NCBI RefSeq assembly: GCF_002265265.1
Contig: NZ_NOIF01000030.1
Coordinates: 1 to 37,299, forward strand
Source: Photobacterium sanguinicancri
GTDB lineage: Bacteria; Pseudomonadota; Gammaproteobacteria; Enterobacterales; Vibrionaceae
Length of the DNA stretch: 37,299 bases
Direction: 5' to 3'
The notes under the pieces are model-generated. The model had not been told where the DNA came from. It did no database searches and saw nothing but the letters and a program-made list of their open reading frames with translations. A program made the translations under genes and the position numbers. Below are positions 1 through 8,040 of the stretch, piece by piece. Positions within the stretch are counted from its first letter, which is position 1. Each line of letters opens with the position of its first letter.

Positions 1-1018
1 GGTTAAAACAAATATTAGTATGAGAAATAACTTGATATTGTTCGCCTTCAGATTGAGGTTTTATCTGACAAAATATCTTTATTTTTTCTACACCTTTCAG
101 CATTTCACTGAACATGCCACCAAATTGAATTAAGTTATAAAGCGGCTCCATTAAGCCCACACCCAATAACATAAATATAAATAACGTTGATAAAGTCACA
201 TCCCCTTCCGAATAAAGCCAAACCCCAACAGGTAATAAAAACAAAAAACCAAGGTCGAGAGATAGCTTAAAGAGCGATGCCGGTGTTTTTGTATCAACTA
301 ACCACCGAGTCACTAATTTATGATGCTCATCAACAGCACTACGGTACTTCTGATGAGAGTCAACCGTCATATTAAATGCTTTTACCACAGGAATAGAGGC
401 GACAAAATCAACAACACTAATATGTAGGTTTGAAACAACTCTATGGTATTCCTCTACACGTAGGTTAAACCCCTTAAACATTAACGCTTGTAAGCTCAGT
501 GCAATAGGTAGTGGCAGCAACACTAAAATCGCTAGCCGCCAATCAATATAAAGAAGTAACAACGCAGCAACGATAGGGCTTACAATAGCTGCTGCCATAT
601 CGGGTAAATGATGAGCAACAAAGGTTTCAATTCTATCTACATCGTCTGAAATGATTTTCTTCATTGATGCTGACGCTTGCTTATTACTTTCGCCTAGAGA
701 TAAGCGACCAACGCTATCAACAACATGTTGTCGCAGTTCGAATAAGAGCTGAAATGCCGCTTTATGCGACAATAATCCAGATGCTAATTGTAAACCCATT
801 TTGGCTAAAAGCGCCGCTCCGGTTAGCAATACTAATTGCCATACAGTATCAGAATTAGTAATTGTATCCGTGATAAAACCATCCACCAGCTGATAGATAA
901 TGATATATGGGACAATAGTAAGCAGCGAGTAAGCAACAGCTAATAACATTGATAAACATAGCTTACGGCGTTGATTGACGACCAGTTCCATCAACCATGA
1001 AAACGGTGTTCCTTTCAT
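1..1018 (-). CDS. ABC half-transporter, membrane domain (partial, C-terminus outside window)
   Basis: An open frame runs without a stop from an ATG at 1018 to the left edge (about 339 codons). It starts MKGTPFSWLMELVVNQRRKL and contains about six hydrophobic segments in the pattern of a type-1 ABC exporter membrane domain, with charged cytoplasmic loops (for example SVGRLSLGESNKQASASMKK near residue 90). The ATP-binding domain would lie beyond the edge, so Walker motifs cannot be checked. AAGG lies 8-11 bases before the ATG. The gene follows a TonB-dependent receptor on the same strand, 68 bp away. Fused permease-ATPase half-transporters beside such receptors include the YbtP/YbtQ/IrtAB-like siderophore importers, so iron-siderophore transport is the likely role. 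The fold is clear; the substrate is inferred from the neighbour only. Confidence 0.85.
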   Translation of the reverse strand, partial: MKGTPFSWLMELVVNQRRKLCLSMLLAVAYSLLTIVPYIIIYQLVDGFITDTITNSDTVWQLVLLTGAALLAKMGLQLASGLLSHKAAFQLLFELRQHVVDSVGRLSLGESNKQASASMKKIISDDVDRIETFVAHHLPDMAAAIVSPIVAALLLLYIDWRLAILVLLPLPIALSLQALMFKGFNLRVEEYHRVVSNLHISVVDFVASIPVVKAFNMTVDSHQKYRSAVDEHHKLVTRWLVDTKTPASLFKLSLDLGFLFLLPVGVWLYSEGDVTLSTLFIFMLLGVGLMEPLYNLIQFGGMFSEMLKGVEKIKIFCQIKPQSEGEQYQVISHTNICFN

Positions 1019-1050
1019 TTTATTAACCTTAGACAGTTAGATGAGAAACT

Positions 1051-1086
1051 ATACCCCCCCCCTATAAAGATATGGGGGGGGAGTAT
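1051..1086 (-). other. G/C-tract hairpin between receptor and ABC genes
   Basis: A run of nine C (1054-1062) and a run of eight G (1074-1081) form a hairpin with flanking ATA/TAT pairing (1051-1053 with 1084-1086). It starts one base after the receptor stop codon. No T-run follows on the minus strand, so it is not a typical intrinsic terminator. It may partly terminate transcription, or stabilise the 3' end of the receptor message, so that the downstream ABC gene is expressed less. Confidence 0.6.
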
Positions 1087-3165
1087 TTACCATTTAAGAT
1101 TAACTGTTGCACCGACTGTAAGAGGATCTCCAGAGCGACCGTACCATTTCTGGTTTGCACCATCTCCCATAGGGAAAGCACGTGTTAGATACTTTTCATC
1201 TAAGACGTTTTTAGCCCATAAAGTAACGTCTAATCGATCGCTGGTATATCCAGTTCTTAAATTAAGGATACCGTAGGCGTCTTGCTTATTTTCATTAGCA
1301 TTATCGAAATAGAAGTCACCTGTTACATTGTAGTCCGTGTAAACAAAGTAATTCTCAAGGAAGTTATAATCTATACCTAGGCTGTACGTGTATTTAGGGG
1401 CATTTGCTGGGCGATTGCCCGTATAATCCGTTTCACCAATAACATTACCAGTATTATCATAAGACTTGGCAGCAAAATCAGTAAAGTGTGCATCATTATA
1501 ACCGCCATTCACCCATGCCGTTAAACCAGGTTGAATTAACCATGATAGTTCAGCTTCAATACCTCGACTTACAGTACTACCTGCATTTTGGGTAAAGGAT
1601 TTAGGATATAATTGCTGTTCAACTTGCTGATCCTCCCAGTCAATCCAGAATACAGCAGAGTTGAAGCGAACACGGTTATCAAACCACTCACTTTTCATCC
1701 CTAACTCATAGTTCATAGTGTATTCAGGGTCGAATTTAGGTGACATATTTGGTGGCGTTAACATATTAAAACCGCCACTTTTATAACCACGAGATATACT
1801 TGCGTACATCATAACATCGTTCGTTGCGTAATAGTTTAAGCCTACTTTAGGTAGCCATTCATTAAAGTTAGCCTCATCATCCCCCTGAGTATTCGGGAAG
1901 CCCATGTTCCATAGGTCGGTATAATTAAATTTATCTTTTTGATAATCAAATCTTAAACCCGCTATTGCTTCCCATTTTTCAGCAAATTGATAGTTCACAT
2001 TGCCAAACAGAGCATAGTTACTGACTTTCATCTCTGTTTTTGTTGTGTTGAACATATTGAAAGCTTTCATGTTCATATCAATGTTGTTTTTCGCTGTTTC
2101 ATTAAAGTAATAAAAACCGCCAACCCAACGCAAATCACGTTCATCACTCGAACTAAACCTAAGCTCTTGAGTTACACGTGATATTTTCGAATCTATATAG
2201 AGTTCCTGCCCGTCAGCCTGAGTGAAATCTAAGTCTTGATTATCGACTTTGTCTTCTGTGGTGTAAGCAGTGATAGAAGTGATGTCAAAATTATCTGCAG
2301 CGTAAGTAGCACGTATTGAACTAGTATAAATATCGGCTTTAGCATCACCTTCGAAGTTTGAATATACCTTATGGCTATCTTTTTCTATATTATCGAGGGA
2401 TGCAAAAGACATATTTCCATTTCGACGGTTTTGAGCATCAACTGTAGCAATAATATCCCATGGTTGATCTATCGGCATCCACCTTACTTTAAGGCGGCCA
2501 TTAAAGTCTTTTACCTTATTAACATCATCTTTATTGTCATAATCACGAGTAAAATAGCCATCATGTTTTGAATATTGTAAAGCAGTTCGATAAGCCCATT
2601 CGTCACTATTTCCTATTGCCCCACCTGAAATTATTGTCCCTTTTAATTGATTATAATTCCCGTAAGTTAGGCCTGCACTCCCTTCCGTAAAAAGATCTGG
2701 ATCTTTAGTATGAATACTAATAACACCTGATGATGCATTTCTTCCATATAAAGTACCTTGCGGGCCACGTAATACTTCAATGCGCTCAATATCTAATAAC
2801 TCTGTATCAAAAGTTTGATACATGGCACCATCAATTAAGAATAAAACAGATTGAGATCCTTCCATTGTCGGCGTTATTCCCCGCATAGAAAGGAAACTAG
2901 CATCAGAAGGGTTGCCTGCTTTTATCATTGATACATTAGGGGTTCTTTTTACAATATCGAACGTATTTTCTAATCCTGCCCTTTCTACTTCATAATCAGT
3001 TAACACTGAAACACTTAGTGGTGTTTTTTGAGATTCAGCTGTCATTTTCTCAGCTGTTATTACAATAGTTTCTAACTGATTATCATCATTTTCAGCGGCA
3101 ACTACCGCTAATGAACTAAGAGAAAGGCCAACTGCCAAAGCGAGCTTTGTGTAATTGAAATTCAT
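1087..3165 (-). CDS. TonB-dependent outer-membrane receptor (probable iron-siderophore)
   Basis: A 692-residue outer-membrane receptor for energy-dependent uptake, probably of an iron-siderophore. The ATG at 3165 was chosen because it is preceded by TAAGGAT with good spacing and begins a signal peptide (MNFNYTKLALAVGLSLSSLA, cleaved near VVAAEN); an in-frame GTG at 3186 would only add a non-hydrophobic extension. A TonB-box-like stretch (LETIVITAEK) is followed by the plug domain with the usual RIEVLRGPQGTLYGRNASSG motif, then a long beta-barrel whose last residue is an aromatic Trp. Plug style and length resemble the FyuA/pesticin-receptor group. A Fur-box-like site lies upstream and an ABC half-transporter downstream, which supports iron-regulated uptake. 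The ligand cannot be told from sequence. Confidence 0.9.
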   Translation of the reverse strand: MNFNYTKLALAVGLSLSSLAVVAAENDDNQLETIVITAEKMTAESQKTPLSVSVLTDYEVERAGLENTFDIVKRTPNVSMIKAGNPSDASFLSMRGITPTMEGSQSVLFLIDGAMYQTFDTELLDIERIEVLRGPQGTLYGRNASSGVISIHTKDPDLFTEGSAGLTYGNYNQLKGTIISGGAIGNSDEWAYRTALQYSKHDGYFTRDYDNKDDVNKVKDFNGRLKVRWMPIDQPWDIIATVDAQNRRNGNMSFASLDNIEKDSHKVYSNFEGDAKADIYTSSIRATYAADNFDITSITAYTTEDKVDNQDLDFTQADGQELYIDSKISRVTQELRFSSSDERDLRWVGGFYYFNETAKNNIDMNMKAFNMFNTTKTEMKVSNYALFGNVNYQFAEKWEAIAGLRFDYQKDKFNYTDLWNMGFPNTQGDDEANFNEWLPKVGLNYYATNDVMMYASISRGYKSGGFNMLTPPNMSPKFDPEYTMNYELGMKSEWFDNRVRFNSAVFWIDWEDQQVEQQLYPKSFTQNAGSTVSRGIEAELSWLIQPGLTAWVNGGYNDAHFTDFAAKSYDNTGNVIGETDYTGNRPANAPKYTYSLGIDYNFLENYFVYTDYNVTGDFYFDNANENKQDAYGILNLRTGYTSDRLDVTLWAKNVLDEKYLTRAFPMGDGANQKWYGRSGDPLTVGATVNLKW

Positions 3166-3186
3166 GCTTTTATCCTTATAGAACAC

Positions 3187-3656
3187 AAATTACTAATAAA
3201 TAAAATGCCAACTAAAGCAGTCATGAATACTATATTAGTCAATTATGATTATTTGTTATGGCATTCCGCTACGCATAGTAAGCCCTTCCCATTCACAAAG
3301 CAACGCAAATGAGAATCAATATTATTATTAATGCCTAATAAATAAGTTATCTCTACAACAAATAAACCGAGGGCGCAGCAATAAAACATAAACAAAGATG
3401 TAACATCATCGCGATTTTTGAAATATAAAACCCATCTTATAAAATATTTTGGAATTTAAATTAATATGAAGTGCGTTGTGAACTTGGATAAAATAGGAGT
3501 GTAAAATTCATGACCTCAGTTATTTTTTGATAAAACGAAAGCTAGGGTTAAAGCTAATGTGAAAATGAAAGTTCTGCCCAATACATCCCCGTGGATTCAA
3601 ACTTAAAATATCGCAGCTTATGCTAAATAGTTATACTTAATTAACTACATTATCAA
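3187..3656. other. Gene-free region upstream of the receptor
   Basis: About 470 bp of AT-rich sequence with no convincing ORF. Apart from the Fur-box-like site at 3310-3324 I see nothing I can assign. It should contain the receptor promoter and the 3' flank of the small ORF that ends at 3657. Confidence 0.5.
3310..3324. promoter_or_regulatory. Fur-box-like operator upstream of the receptor
   Basis: TGAGAATCAATATTA matches the 7-1-7 Fur consensus TGATAATNATTATCA at 11 of 14 informative positions and sits in an AT-rich stretch. It lies about 145 bp upstream of the receptor ATG, far enough that it could cover a distal promoter. Iron repression through Fur is inferred from this site and from the receptor family. 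Confidence 0.5.
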
Positions 3657-3902
3657 TTAATCATTCACTGCATGTTGACTATGCCAAGCATCAAGTAACT
3701 CCTTACCGTAAACAATTTCAATATTCATATGCATGAACAAAAGTAACATTACTAATAACGAACAAGTTACATTTAACCAAAAAGTTGCTTTTGCTCGAAC
3801 TGTATCATAGGTGAATATATTGATAGAAATAAGAATGAAAGGGTAACAGATTAACAATAAAATAAAGCCGCCTAGGTAATTTGATATCGCCATCTGAGTC
3901 AT
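3657..3902 (-). CDS. Small membrane protein of unknown function
   Basis: An 81-residue ORF not recognised as any family. It has two hydrophobic segments, about residues 10-30 (GGFILLLICYPFILISINIF) and 41-58 (FWLNVTCSLLVMLLLFMH), joined by a short charged loop (TYDTVRAKAT), and ends in a polar tail. An AGAGAGGG sequence about 8 bases before the ATG is a good ribosome binding site. It stands alone between the receptor promoter region and a divergent plus-strand ORF. The membrane topology and binding site favour a real gene, but there is no family support. Confidence 0.45.
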   Translation of the reverse strand: MTQMAISNYLGGFILLLICYPFILISINIFTYDTVRAKATFWLNVTCSLLVMLLLFMHMNIEIVYGKELLDAWHSQHAVND

Positions 3903-4203
3903 GATCTACCCTCTCTATCTACAGATAGAATCACATTAGTACAGTTCTCAACTAGGAGGTACTTCACTGACATTTATCATTCAGTTGTTAGACCAAGATA
4001 ACAATCTTTTTACGATAAATGGAACAAGATAACGCTGAACATATGGTACGTCACGACTACTCAGTTCAAGCGCCCCCATGAGCGTTTTACTCTTGCATAA
4101 GTTAGCCATTAAATTAGCGATAAGAAATATTGCTTTTTTCACCGGTTGCGAGTACATATAGGACGATTTTTAAATAGGCGACTAGATTGCGTAGGCTCTG
4201 AGA
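3903..4203. other. Intergenic region with no clear gene
   Basis: Between two divergent ORFs. It contains an orphan AGGAGGT at 3954-3960 (no ATG/GTG/TTG in register) and an imperfect 14-bp direct repeat AGATTGC(G/A)TA(G/A)GCT at 4184-4197 and 4201-4214, the second copy spanning the possible start of the next ORF. Promoters for both flanking ORFs are expected here but none stands out. Confidence 0.4.
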
Positions 4204-4578
4204 TTGCATAAGCTACTAGAGAAATTCCCCATATTCATAACACTCCTGACAGTATTGCTATTTAGCCATGCTGAGAGTGCTATTGAACGCAGTTTTTCTC
4301 AAAGTCCTTATACCATCACAAGCCCAACACAAGCACCTGACGCATCAAACGATACGTTAATACTGCGCAGTGCTAACTTGCGACTCTCATCGCAGCCCGA
4401 GCAACCACCAGCGAAGGACCCTCTCCAGTGGCCTTTAGCTATTCTGACTATTGCTTCATTAATTCAGCTTTCACGTTCTGTTCGCTGGATCCCGCGTGGT
4501 TACCTTTCTTTTGATAATCACCGCATTGCAGGCTGGCATGACAGTAACCTGCAGTTTCGTTTCATTCATTCCCGCTGA
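4204..4578 (+). CDS. Putative secreted or membrane-anchored small protein (doubtful)
   Basis: A 124-residue ORF that must start at TTG 4204 because a stop lies at 4192-4194 and there is no internal Met. The first 28 residues look like a signal peptide (KFPIFITLLTVLLFSHAES). A Pro/Ser/Gln-rich linker follows, then a second hydrophobic stretch near residues 75-88 (WPLAILTIASLIQL) and an Arg-rich tail. The ribosome binding site is weak (TAGG). The ORF ends 57 bp before dedA. An overlapping hydrophobic ORF in another frame (4496-4720) raises the possibility of a frameshifted gene. No family is recognised. Confidence 0.4.
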   Translation: MHKLLEKFPIFITLLTVLLFSHAESAIERSFSQSPYTITSPTQAPDASNDTLILRSANLRLSSQPEQPPAKDPLQWPLAILTIASLIQLSRSVRWIPRGYLSFDNHRIAGWHDSNLQFRFIHSR

Positions 4579-4635
4579 TCGTTCCACTATCCCACTTATA
4601 ACATTCTTATTTTTTGTTGGTATATTGGAGCATCT

Positions 4636-5313
4636 ATGTTTGAAGCTACCCAAGAAGTGCTGGTTGCAATTTGGCACCAAGACTTCAGTGTGCTGCTCGC
4701 CCCGGGCAGTGCGATCTTAATTTATATTCTTGTGACGCTTTTTATTGGGTTAGAAAGTAGTTTTTTACCTGCCGCTCCCTTGCCTTGCGACAGTATCGTA
4801 GTATTAACTGGCACCTTGGCGGCCGTTGGTGTATTGAACCCTATTATCGCCTTTCCTTTGCTGATCATCGCTGCATCTCTTGGCAGTTGGCTCGCTTATT
4901 CACAAGGACGATGGCTTAACCGATTACCTATCGTCCAATCATGGTTAGATAAAATTCCAGATGCGAGCATGCGCACCGTTGACACTTTACTGACTCGTCA
5001 TGGGCTCATTGCGCTATTTTCAGCCCGCTTTATTCCTGGGGTTCGTTGTGTACTGCCAATGGCTATGGGGATGAGAGCGAAGGAAATGCCGCGTTTTCAT
5101 TACTTTGCATGGCTAAGCGCCACTATGTGGGTCGGTTTGCTGTGTGGTATTGGTTTTCTTTTACCATCGTTACCTGAGCCTATCAGCCGCCTTGCAACGA
5201 TGGCGCTAATGGCTGCGCCTGTTATTACTTTGTGTTTAGCCATTTTATCTTTTATTACTTGGCGTGCTCGTCAGGCTATGTGCCGATTGAAACCCATTCA
5301 GAAGGATGCTTAA
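4636..5313 (+). CDS. DedA-family inner-membrane protein
   Basis: A 225-residue protein of the DedA (SNARE-associated/VTT) family, integral inner-membrane proteins linked to lipid carrier recycling and membrane homeostasis. Diagnostic features are the re-entrant-loop region LESSFLPAAPLPCDSIVVLTG near residues 36-56, and the FSARFIPGVRCVLPMAMGM motif (F-x-R-F-x-P-G-x-R) near residues 130-148, with several flanking transmembrane helices. TTGGAG about 8 bases before the ATG supports the start. A strong hairpin follows the stop. The substrate is unknown; proximity to a RodA-like protein is compatible with a cell-envelope role, but that is inference. Confidence 0.85.
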   Translation: MFEATQEVLVAIWHQDFSVLLAPGSAILIYILVTLFIGLESSFLPAAPLPCDSIVVLTGTLAAVGVLNPIIAFPLLIIAASLGSWLAYSQGRWLNRLPIVQSWLDKIPDASMRTVDTLLTRHGLIALFSARFIPGVRCVLPMAMGMRAKEMPRFHYFAWLSATMWVGLLCGIGFLLPSLPEPISRLATMALMAAPVITLCLAILSFITWRARQAMCRLKPIQKDA

Positions 5314-5358
5314 TCAAAGAATAAAGATAATCAAGCCTTCAAAGCATCAGTAAGTCAA

Positions 5359-5390
5359 TAACGAGGGGCAACACTTGTTGCCCCTCGTTA
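5359..5390 (+). terminator. Hairpin terminator after dedA
   Basis: A perfect 14-bp stem, TAACGAGGGGCAAC paired with GTTGCCCCTCGTTA around an ACTT loop. It is very stable but is not followed by a strong T-run, so termination may be partial. It separates dedA from the RodA-like gene. Confidence 0.7.
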
Positions 5391-5512
5391 ATCGGTACTG
5401 ATTATTGATTAACTGTGAGTAGTTATTGGCTGCTCGACTGATAAATAAGAAAAACCGTTCTTTGCCATGTATTAGGGTTACATTAAACCAGAATACAATT
5501 TGAGTATTGTAT

Positions 5513-6607
5513 GTGAAAAAATATCCAATTCCCCAGCTTGATCTACCACTCTTACTTGCAGTGTTAATGCTTATGCTACTCAGTTCCATGACAGTGTGGA
5601 GCGCGAGTGGCTTTAGTGAAACAGTCATCACGAAACACCTTATTCGGTGCATGATCGCCCTATCTTGCCTTTTCGTTATGGCTGCCGTTCCACCACATTT
5701 ATACCTGCGGTTTTCACCGCACTTATATTTGCTAACCGTTCTTTTATTACTCGCCGTCGCTTTAGTGGGTGATAGTACTAATGGTTCACAGCGTTGGCTT
5801 AAACTTGGCTTTATTCGCTTTCAACCTTCAGAACTGGTAAAAATCGCAATACCTATGGTCATCGCTTGGTTAATCCACATTAGTGGCGAGGCGCTAGATT
5901 TAAGGAAAATCCTTTACGCGCTATTACTGGCTGCGATTCCGACATTTTTGATCTTCATTCAGCCCGATCTTGATGGTGCGCTATTCGCCCTTATCTATAT
6001 GTTCTTTGTTCTCTATTTCGCGGGAATAAGTTGGAAGATCATCGGCAGTATTGCCGCTATTGTTGCCACGCTCATACCCCTTATGTGGTTTTTTATCATG
6101 GAGGTTTATCAGAAAAAGCGGGTATTACAATTTCTAAACCCAGAGAGTGACCCTTGGGGGGCTGGCTATCAAATCATCCAGTCGCTTATTGCAATTGGCT
6201 CAGGAGGGATGCGGGGCAAAGGGTGGACGAATGCGAATCAGGGCCCTTTAGGGTTTATTCCTGAAAGCCAAACAGACTTTATTTTCTCAACTTATGCCGA
6301 GGAATGGGGATTCATCGGCAGCGTATTTTTACTGGCGCTGTACTTGTTTATTACGCTGCGTATTTTATGGATTTCATGCCAATCAGAGCAACTTTATAAT
6401 CGCTTGTTATGCGGTTCATTGGCATTAAGCTTCTTTCTTTATACCTTCATTAATACAGGTATGGTCAGCGGCTTACTACCGGTTATGGGAAGTCCACTCC
6501 CCTTCTTTAGCTATGGCGGGACAGCGATGATCACCCAAGGGCTCACCTTTGGCATCATTATGGCACTATGTCGGTCACGCCCACACCGAATCAAAAAAAG
6601 TGGATAG
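5513..6607 (+). CDS. RodA-like SEDS peptidoglycan polymerase (second copy)
   Basis: A SEDS-family polytopic membrane protein of 364 residues, about the length of RodA. SEDS proteins polymerise lipid II into glycan strands together with a class B PBP. SEDS motifs visible are NGSQRWLKLGFIRFQPSEL, the QPDLDGALF loop (usually PDLGTA), the ESQTDFIF segment holding the catalytic-loop Asp, and SPLPFFSYGGTAM near the C-terminus. GTG 5513 (MKKYPIPQLDLP) is preferred over TTG 5507 because TGAG lies about 8 bases upstream. No pbp2/mrdA gene, rlpA or dacA is nearby, so this is probably an accessory RodA paralogue and not the main rod-complex gene. Confidence 0.85.
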   Translation: MKKYPIPQLDLPLLLAVLMLMLLSSMTVWSASGFSETVITKHLIRCMIALSCLFVMAAVPPHLYLRFSPHLYLLTVLLLLAVALVGDSTNGSQRWLKLGFIRFQPSELVKIAIPMVIAWLIHISGEALDLRKILYALLLAAIPTFLIFIQPDLDGALFALIYMFFVLYFAGISWKIIGSIAAIVATLIPLMWFFIMEVYQKKRVLQFLNPESDPWGAGYQIIQSLIAIGSGGMRGKGWTNANQGPLGFIPESQTDFIFSTYAEEWGFIGSVFLLALYLFITLRILWISCQSEQLYNRLLCGSLALSFFLYTFINTGMVSGLLPVMGSPLPFFSYGGTAMITQGLTFGIIMALCRSRPHRIKKSG

Positions 6608-6664
6608 CGCCTAATACCTTAGCAACTCGAGACTAACTCGCCGTTATTAACAAAAAGCAGTAAT

Positions 6665-6695
6665 AAGCTGTTGGGACATTTACCCAACAGCTTTT
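6665..6695. terminator. Terminator between convergent rodA-like and choV genes
   Basis: An 11-bp stem AAGCTGTTGGG / CCCAACAGCTT with a 7-base loop, running into TTTT on the plus strand. It lies between two convergent genes and can serve the RodA-like gene directly. On the minus strand it sits just after choV and may stop that operon as well. Confidence 0.8.
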
Positions 6696-6721
6696 ACCCT
6701 GCCGACAATCGGCATGAAACA

Positions 6722-8038
6722 CTACGCCACAGCTTTAATCTTTACTTTTTTAGGATTCACCTGAGTTTGATTGGTTATGACATCTTGGGTTATGGCATCT
6801 TTGGTTATAGCATCTTGAGTTGTCGCTTTGTGGGTTCTAGCCTGAGGCGTCTTACTCTTAAAATTACCCAGTAAGGCGTCATAAAGCTCACTATTGTTTA
6901 ACACCCCAACAAGCTGACTATTTTCCACTAATAGAATAGGCTGATCACTGCGTTGCTTCAGCTCAATCGCTTCTCTCATCCCTATCTCTGGGCTCGCCTG
7001 CACTACCATGGTATTGTCGATATCATTAATCTCAATAGACTCGTCATTCCAATCCACCAGCACTTTGTCGGTATCCACTAAGCACAGTCCCTGCTGGTGC
7101 TGCTCAATCCATAAGTGTTGGCTTGGGCAAATCTCGACACGTTTTCCATCATGCTTCAAGTCCTCACACTCTAAGTCATTAACAGGCAGCATGAGCGAAC
7201 GCCCTTTTAGCACATTGAGGGGATTGGTATGCGCCACAAAATCTCGCACATAGTCCGTTTCTGGTGCGAGAATGATTTGCTCTGGTTGACCATGTTGGAT
7301 CAGTTTACCCGATTCCATAATCGCGATGTGATTACCAATTTTCAGCGCCTCATCAAGATCGTGACTCACAAACAAAATGGTCTTATTGAGCTTTTCTTGT
7401 AACACGATCAGTTCATCTTGTAACTGAGCTCGAATCAAGGGGTCTAGCGCCGAAAAAGGTTCATCCATCAATAAGACATCAGTATCCATTGCGAAGGCTC
7501 GTGCTAGCCCGACACGTTGCTGCATACCGCCAGATAGCTCATGGGGATATTTAGATGCCCACTCACTCAGGCCGACCATCTCGAGCTGCTCTTGTGCTTT
7601 TTTCCGTCGCTCAACTTTTGAAATGCCCTGCATCTCAAGGCCAAATGCCACGTTATCGATCACATTGAGCCAAGGCATTAAGGCAAATTTTTGAAACACC
7701 ATAGATACGCGGTGAGTACGTAAGTGACGAAGTGTAGCTTCATCGCAATCGGCAAGATCGACATGTTGATCGCCGTCTTTTACTTGCAGTTCACCACGAC
7801 TAATAGCATTCAATCCATTAACCGCTCGCAATAAGCTCGATTTACCTGAACCAGAAAGCCCCATCAATACACAGATTTCCCCTTCTTTAACGCTTAGGGA
7901 GACATTATCGACACCCACAACTTGCCCGGTCTCATCAATAATGTCTTGTCGAGATTTACCTTGATCAAGCAAAGAAAGGGCTTGCTGTTGTTGCTCACCA
8001 AAAACAACGTCGAGGTTTTTAATTGTGATTGCGTCCAT
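6722..8038 (-). CDS. choV: Choline ABC transporter ATP-binding protein
   Basis: The ATPase of a ProV/ChoV-type uptake transporter for choline. Walker A is GLSGSGKSS (about residue 60), the signature is LSGGMQQR, and Walker B is VLLMDEPFSALD, followed by HDLDEA. The C-terminal part (residues 270-390) holds a CBS-like regulatory region as in ProV. ATG 8038 lies 2 bp after the choW stop, so the two are probably translationally coupled. At 438 residues it is longer than typical ChoV; the extra tail (about 399-423) is five repeats of a pentapeptide (DAITQ-like). Last gene of the bet-cho operon. Confidence 0.93.
   Translation of the reverse strand: MDAITIKNLDVVFGEQQQQALSLLDQGKSRQDIIDETGQVVGVDNVSLSVKEGEICVLMGLSGSGKSSLLRAVNGLNAISRGELQVKDGDQHVDLADCDEATLRHLRTHRVSMVFQKFALMPWLNVIDNVAFGLEMQGISKVERRKKAQEQLEMVGLSEWASKYPHELSGGMQQRVGLARAFAMDTDVLLMDEPFSALDPLIRAQLQDELIVLQEKLNKTILFVSHDLDEALKIGNHIAIMESGKLIQHGQPEQIILAPETDYVRDFVAHTNPLNVLKGRSLMLPVNDLECEDLKHDGKRVEICPSQHLWIEQHQQGLCLVDTDKVLVDWNDESIEINDIDNTMVVQASPEIGMREAIELKQRSDQPILLVENSQLVGVLNNSELYDALLGNFKSKTPQARTHKATTQDAITKDAITQDVITNQTQVNPKKVKIKAVA
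6770..6844. repeat. 15-bp tandem repeat inside choV
   Basis: Five consecutive 15-bp units (6770, 6785, 6800, 6815, 6830), each a degenerate copy of TTGGGTTATGGCATC. On the coding strand they give QARTH, KATTQ, DAITK, DAITQ and DVITN. The three units nearest the gene end are the most alike, and the array diverges towards the ATPase. Units are whole codons, so copy changes keep the frame. Confidence 0.8.
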
Positions 8039-8040
8039 GA

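Noticed and set aside
3967..4032. A 21-codon CTG-initiated peptide behind a perfect AGGAGGT
   Set aside because: It is very short and needs a rare CTG start; kept only as a note.
4496..4720. A separate 74-residue membrane ORF
   Set aside because: It overlaps dedA and the upstream ORF, and has no ribosome binding site; at most it marks a possible frameshift.
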